In this document: piece by piece, positions 59,923 through 64,000 of the stretch
Layout: each line of letters opens with the position of its first letter
Numbering within the stretch: the stretch's first letter is position 1
Position numbers and translations under genes: made by a program
Assembly (NCBI RefSeq): GCF_004000865.1
Contig: NZ_BIMB01000026.1
Location: 32,057-96,056, forward strand
DNA: 64,000 nt
Reading direction: 5' to 3'
Source of the DNA: Paenibacillus elgii NBRC 100335
GTDB taxonomy: Bacteria; Bacillota; Bacilli; Paenibacillales; NBRC-103111
The notes under the pieces: model-generated
The model's input: only the letters and a program-made list of their open reading frames with translations
Told to the model about the DNA's origin: nothing
Database searches by the model: none

Positions 59923-61731
59923 ATGGAGAATAACAATATATTCTGGTCTCATATCAAGCGGAACCGTTTGCCCTACCTAATGGGCTTTGCATTATTGTCC
60001 ATATCGTCCATCCTGCAGCTGATCATTCCCTGGCTGCTCGGACGGTTTACGGACAGCCTCCAGACAGGCGCGCTGACCTACGATCAGGCGGTCCGGTTCG
60101 GCGTCTGGATGATTGCCGCAGGGCTTGGGATCGCTTTCTTCCGGTCCGTTTCCCGTATTTATTTGTTCCGGCTGTCGCGGCAGCTGGAGATGCGGGTGCG
60201 CGGTGAGCTGTTCGTCCACTGGGAGAAGCTGTCGGCGCAATATTTCAACAATCAGCGGATCGGGGACTTGATGTCGCACGCGATCAGCGACGTCGGGGTC
60301 ATCCGCGAGGTGACGATGCAGGGTTACTTCAACGTGATGGAAGCGGTGTTTCTGATCGTCGTTTCCGTGGTGGCCATGACGAGCTCGGTCAATCTTTGGC
60401 TTACGCTGTTGACGATGCTGCCTCTGCCGCTGCTCAGTCTGCTCGCTTACCGGTTCAACAAGCGGATCATGCAGCAATCGAAGGATATGCAGTCCGCGAT
60501 CTCCGATTTGACGAGCCGTGTGCAGGAGTTTACCGCGGGCATCCGGGTCGTCAAAGCATTCGTACAGGAAAAAGCGGAGCGGGAGCTGTTCACCCAGGAT
60601 AACCGGCGGGCCGTCGAAATGAACCGGCGGTACGTGCGCTCGAACTCGTTATTCGGAGCGCTCAGCGCGGGGATTGTCGGATTCAGCTTTCTCGTCTCGG
60701 TCGTGCTCGGCGGCATCATGGTCCTGAAAGACATCATTACGCTCGGCGAATTCGTCGCGTTCAATACGTATTTGTCGCTGCTTATGGGGCCGATCGAAAG
60801 CTTGGGAAGGGTCGTCAATCTGCTTCAGCGCGGAAAGGCGTCGGAGCTGCGGCTGCTGGAAATCTTCAATACGCAGCCGGACGTGGTGGACGACGTCATC
60901 GCGAAGCCGGAGATTCAAACGATCGGCGGTGAGATCGAGATCCGCGACTTGACGTTCTCTTACCCCGAAGCGAAGCGGCCCTCCCTCCGGAACGTCTCGC
61001 TCAAGGTGTCGAAGGGCTCCAGCCTCGCCATCGTGGGCCGGGTCGGCAGCGGCAAAAGCACGCTGGTGCATCTGCTCGTGCGGCTGTACAACCCGCCGAA
61101 AGGGACGGTGTTTATCGACGGGCACGACATCCACGAAATTCCGCTGCGGACGCTGCGCGGCCAGATCGGAATCGTGCCGCAGGACCAATTCCTGTTCTCG
61201 TCCACGATTCGGGACAACATCGGGTTCGATCCGAAGCCTTACAGCGACGACCAGGTCGTGGAAGCGGCCAAGATCGCCCAAGTGTACGAAAATATCGTCG
61301 AGTTTCCGAATCAGTTCGATACGGCGCTCGGCGAGCGCGGCATCTCGCTGTCGGGCGGCCAGCGCCAGCGGGTCAGCATCGCGAGGGCCGTGATCAAGAA
61401 GCCGTCGGTGCTGATCTTCGACGACAGTTTGTCCGCGGTCGATACGATCACGGAGGATCTGATCCTCGAAGGGCTCAAATCCGTGATGAACAGGCGGACG
61501 ACGATCATTATCGGGCACCGGATCTCGTCGGTGCAGAGCGCCGACCAAATCGTCGTCATGGACGAAGGACGCATCGTCGAGCGCGGCAATCATGAGCAAT
61601 TGCTGGCCAGGGGCGGCATTTACGCCGACATGTATCATAAGCAGCTGCTGGATCAGGAAGCCGAGCGGGAAGACGGACAGGAGCAGGACGCCGCTGCTTC
61701 GCAGCTGATGCGGGGAGGGGCGGGCGCATGA
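59923..61731 (+). CDS. ABC multidrug exporter subunit, BmrC/YheI-like (degenerate catalytic site)
   Basis: This 602-residue half-transporter has six TM helices (about residues 15-310) followed by an NBD. Walker A is GRVGSGKST, the Q-loop QDQFLFSS and the signature LSGGQRQRVS are canonical. Walker B ends LIFDDSLSAVD, so the catalytic Glu is Asp. That is the expected asymmetry of BmrCD-type heterodimers, where this subunit supplies the good signature but not the catalytic base. GGAGG lies 7 nt before ATG 59923. It overlaps the partner gene by 4 nt. Confidence 0.93.
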   Translation: MENNNIFWSHIKRNRLPYLMGFALLSISSILQLIIPWLLGRFTDSLQTGALTYDQAVRFGVWMIAAGLGIAFFRSVSRIYLFRLSRQLEMRVRGELFVHWEKLSAQYFNNQRIGDLMSHAISDVGVIREVTMQGYFNVMEAVFLIVVSVVAMTSSVNLWLTLLTMLPLPLLSLLAYRFNKRIMQQSKDMQSAISDLTSRVQEFTAGIRVVKAFVQEKAERELFTQDNRRAVEMNRRYVRSNSLFGALSAGIVGFSFLVSVVLGGIMVLKDIITLGEFVAFNTYLSLLMGPIESLGRVVNLLQRGKASELRLLEIFNTQPDVVDDVIAKPEIQTIGGEIEIRDLTFSYPEAKRPSLRNVSLKVSKGSSLAIVGRVGSGKSTLVHLLVRLYNPPKGTVFIDGHDIHEIPLRTLRGQIGIVPQDQFLFSSTIRDNIGFDPKPYSDDQVVEAAKIAQVYENIVEFPNQFDTALGERGISLSGGQRQRVSIARAVIKKPSVLIFDDSLSAVDTITEDLILEGLKSVMNRRTTIIIGHRISSVQSADQIVVMDEGRIVERGNHEQLLARGGIYADMYHKQLLDQEAEREDGQEQDAAASQLMRGGAGA

Positions 61732-63845
61732 ATATACACGCTGAGAAAACCGTCAAGACGATGAAGGACACGCAGCTGCTGACGAAGCTGCTGTCCTACG
61801 CCAAGCCTTATTGGCGAATGATCGTGCTGTGCATCGCGCTGGCTTTTTTGATCGTCGTTGCCGATCTGGCGCGCCCTTATCTCATTAAGGTGGCGATCGA
61901 CGGCCATATTAACGGGCTGCATAAGCCGATGCTGTCGGCGGAAGCGTCCCAGGCCGACCGTCTGCGGAGCTACGGAGCCGTGACGGCGTGGAACGGCAGA
62001 GCCTACGTCCGGCTCGAACCGGAGGATGCAGCCGAGCGGGCGGCCCGCCAGCCGGAGTTTGGAGCGCAGCAGGCTCAGATCGTCCGCATCGACGGCAAAG
62101 ACTGGCTCATCGCCGGCTGGATCGCCAAGCAGCCGGAGCAGGCGACCATAGCGGAAGTGGGCGGCAAGGCGGAAGTAAGCGCCGGAGGGCAGACGTTCGC
62201 CGCCGAGCCGCTGGACGCCACCGCGTTGGAGGCGTTCCGCAAGCAGGATTACACCGGCTTCCTCTGGCTGGGCGTCGCTTTTCTTAGCGCGGTCGTCATC
62301 GGGGCACTAGTCAGTTACCTGCAAAGCAATCTGCTGCAGTATACGGGGCAGACGATCATTTTCAACATCCGGCAGCAGCTCTTTCAGCATTTAAGCCGCA
62401 TGTCGATGTCGTATTTCGACCGCAATCCCGTCGGGAGGCTCGTCGTCCGCGTCACGCAGGATACGGAGGCGCTTAACCAGCTATATTCGCAGGTGGTCGT
62501 CAACCTGATCAAAGACGTCATCGTGCTGATCGGCATCGTCGCCGTCATGCTGCAGCTCAGCGTCAAGCTGGCGCTGCTGTCGTTTGCGGTGCTGCCGTTT
62601 CTGGCCGTGCTGACGTTCTGGTACCGGTCGGTTATCCGGGACGCCCAGCGAAAATCGCGGATGATCCTGTCACGGCTCAATTCGTTTCTGGCGGAAAATT
62701 TGTCCGGCATCCGGATCACGCAATTGTTTATCCGCGAAGAGCGGCAGTGGGAGCAGTTCGATCATCACAATACGGAATATTACCGGGCGGGGATGCGGGG
62801 AACGGTCATCAACTCAATCTTCCAGCCGGCGATCGGCTTCCTCGGCAATCTGGCGATCGCGCTGCTTCTCTGGTACGGCGGCGCCAGCGTCATCGACGGC
62901 GGCTTAACCTTCGGGATCGTGTATGCCTTCACGCATTACGTGCGGCAATTTTTCCAGCCGCTGCAGAGCTTGGCGGAGAAATACAACCAGATTCAGACGG
63001 CGATGGTCGGCGCGGAGCGCATCTTCGAGACGCTCGGCGAGAAGCCCGCGATCGTCGACCCGGAGCAGCCGAAGCGGCTGCCGAAGGAAATCCGCGGCGA
63101 AATCGCGTTCGAGAACGTATGGTTCGCCTATATCGGCGAAGATTGGGTGCTGAAGGATGTCAGCTTCACGATCCAGCCCGGACAGACGGTGGCGTTCGTC
63201 GGCGCGACAGGGGCGGGCAAAAGCTCGATCATCCAATTGATCAACCGGTTCTACGACATTCAAAAAGGCAGTATCAAGCTAGACGGCGTCGATATCCGTG
63301 ACATTCCGCTGGACGACCTGCGCCGTTACATCGGCATCGTGCAGCAGGACGTGTTCCTGTTCACCGGAGATATCGCCTCGAATATCCGGTTGAACCACCC
63401 GGAAATTACCGACGAGCAGGTCGTCGCGGCGGCCCGGATGGTGCATATGGACGAATTTGTCCGCAGCCTGTCCGGCGGGTACAAGACGCTGCTCGGCGAG
63501 CGCGGCATCAATCTGTCGCTCGGCCAGCGGCAGCTGCTGTCGTTCGCGCGCGCGATCGCGTTCCGTCCGCAGATTCTCATCCTTGACGAGGCGACGTCGA
63601 ATATCGATACGGAGACGGAGCTGATCGTGCAGGACGCGCTGATGAACATCTCGAAAGGCCGGACGACGCTGATCGTGGCGCACCGCTTGTCGACGATCCA
63701 GCATGCCGACCAGATTATCGTCATGCATAAGGGCAAGGTTCGCGAGACCGGAAACCATTACCAGCTTCTCGCGCAGCGCGGGTACTATTACCGTTTGTTC
63801 GAGCTTCAGTACAAGGAGCAGAAGCCGGTGCCGAAGGCAAGGTAG
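61728..63845 (+). CDS. ABC multidrug exporter subunit, BmrD/YheH-like
   Basis: This 705-residue half-transporter has the standard six helices plus an insertion of about 110 residues between TM1 and TM2 (about residues 60-175, with RLRSYGAVTAWNGRAYVRLEP and DGKDWLIAGWIAKQ). This matches the extracellular domain known in BmrD. Walker A is GATGAGKSS, and Walker B ILILDEATSNID has the catalytic Glu. The signature reads LSLGQRQLLS instead of LSGGQ. So only one composite ATP site is competent, as in BmrCD. Start overlaps the previous stop (ATGA). Confidence 0.94.
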   Translation: MNIHAEKTVKTMKDTQLLTKLLSYAKPYWRMIVLCIALAFLIVVADLARPYLIKVAIDGHINGLHKPMLSAEASQADRLRSYGAVTAWNGRAYVRLEPEDAAERAARQPEFGAQQAQIVRIDGKDWLIAGWIAKQPEQATIAEVGGKAEVSAGGQTFAAEPLDATALEAFRKQDYTGFLWLGVAFLSAVVIGALVSYLQSNLLQYTGQTIIFNIRQQLFQHLSRMSMSYFDRNPVGRLVVRVTQDTEALNQLYSQVVVNLIKDVIVLIGIVAVMLQLSVKLALLSFAVLPFLAVLTFWYRSVIRDAQRKSRMILSRLNSFLAENLSGIRITQLFIREERQWEQFDHHNTEYYRAGMRGTVINSIFQPAIGFLGNLAIALLLWYGGASVIDGGLTFGIVYAFTHYVRQFFQPLQSLAEKYNQIQTAMVGAERIFETLGEKPAIVDPEQPKRLPKEIRGEIAFENVWFAYIGEDWVLKDVSFTIQPGQTVAFVGATGAGKSSIIQLINRFYDIQKGSIKLDGVDIRDIPLDDLRRYIGIVQQDVFLFTGDIASNIRLNHPEITDEQVVAAARMVHMDEFVRSLSGGYKTLLGERGINLSLGQRQLLSFARAIAFRPQILILDEATSNIDTETELIVQDALMNISKGRTTLIVAHRLSTIQHADQIIVMHKGKVRETGNHYQLLAQRGYYYRLFELQYKEQKPVPKAR

Positions 63846-63975
63846 GGGATCGAAGATGCGCTTCGGTAAATGGGTGTGTGCATGATGATTGAGAAAAATT
63901 CTCTTTATCGTTAAGGCTGAGAAGACTCCCTCTTCGATAAGGGGGAGATGAATCAGCATCTCTTGTATATGAACA

Positions 63976-63994
63976 CGAACATTTGTGCTATAAT
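63976..63994 (+). promoter_or_regulatory. possible LexA-like box and -10 at the window end
   Basis: CGAACATTTGTGC (63976-63988) resembles the LexA core GAAC-N4-GTTC with one mismatch. It directly precedes TATAAT (63989-63994). The gene it would control lies outside the window. Confidence 0.3.
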
Positions 63995-64000
63995 TGTAAT

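Overview
The window is chromosomal DNA from an endospore-forming, low-to-mid GC Bacillota of the Paenibacillus/Cohnella/Brevibacillus type. Support for this comes from two alpha/beta-type small acid-soluble spore proteins, YunB, LytH, YlbJ and Spo0E-like sporulation genes, a Trp T-box upstream of trpS, strong AGGAGG ribosome binding sites with many GTG and TTG starts, and the Bacillus-like order yunB - lytH - (lar genes) - lipA - yutD. The placement to genus is inference. No rRNA, tRNA, prophage, insertion sequence with a transposase, or CRISPR array was seen.

Layout. 1-2.4 kb: an ABC ATPase cut by the window edge, then an AimR/AloR-like HTH-TPR receptor whose stop codon overlaps the start of a 42-residue exported pro-peptide, i.e. 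a compact peptide quorum-sensing pair. 2.4-12.1 kb: an M29 aminopeptidase, then a LysR-controlled peptide and D-amino-acid scavenging block (D-amino acid aminotransferase, M19 dipeptidase, beta-lactamase-fold hydrolase, P1 peptidase), an FAD monooxygenase and an orphan oligopeptide-binding lipoprotein. 12.7-17.4 kb: an ECF-like sigma factor fused to a very large YcdB/PepSY-like domain, two membrane proteins and a catalase. 17.5-22.3 kb: a TetR/HXXEE module with matched operators, a GntR/DUF1648 operon and an alpha/beta hydrolase. 22.4-25.5 kb: an ArsR-type sensor and a His-rich Zn/Cd P-type ATPase. 25.6-33.7 kb: sporulation genes yunB and lytH, the lar nickel-pincer genes with LarC split onto opposite strands, lipA, yutD, NAD kinase and a PilZ protein. 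33.9-37.3 kb: a YvfRSTU-like ABC transporter plus two-component system. 37.3-46.3 kb: glucan phosphorylase, YlbJ, a small membrane peptide, globin, DUF2225, a diguanylate cyclase, YycC and PepF. 46.3-46.76 kb: a pair of inverted structured modules described below. 46.76-58.4 kb: chemoreceptor, small genes, a Spo0E/XRE regulatory pair with shared operators, SASP, CapA lipoprotein, aldose epimerase, a YcgQ/YcgR metal module with a Zur-like box, and T-box/trpS. 58.4-64 kb: second SASP, YfhP-like hydrolase and a heterodimeric BmrCD-type multidrug exporter.

The two most interesting items are (1) the receptor/pro-peptide pair at 958-2309, whose peptide ends in a DNGVGG hexamer, and (2) two head-to-head modules at 46323-46549 and 46552-46756. 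Each has the same terminal inverted repeat and the same conserved internal-loop and apical-loop sequences. Their 15-bp and 14-bp helices differ almost completely in sequence yet pair perfectly or nearly so in both copies, which is the signature of a conserved structured nucleic acid. Also notable are the trans-split LarC, the sigma-YcdB fusion, and three local regulator-operator systems (TetR, XRE, tandem TATAAC palindromes).
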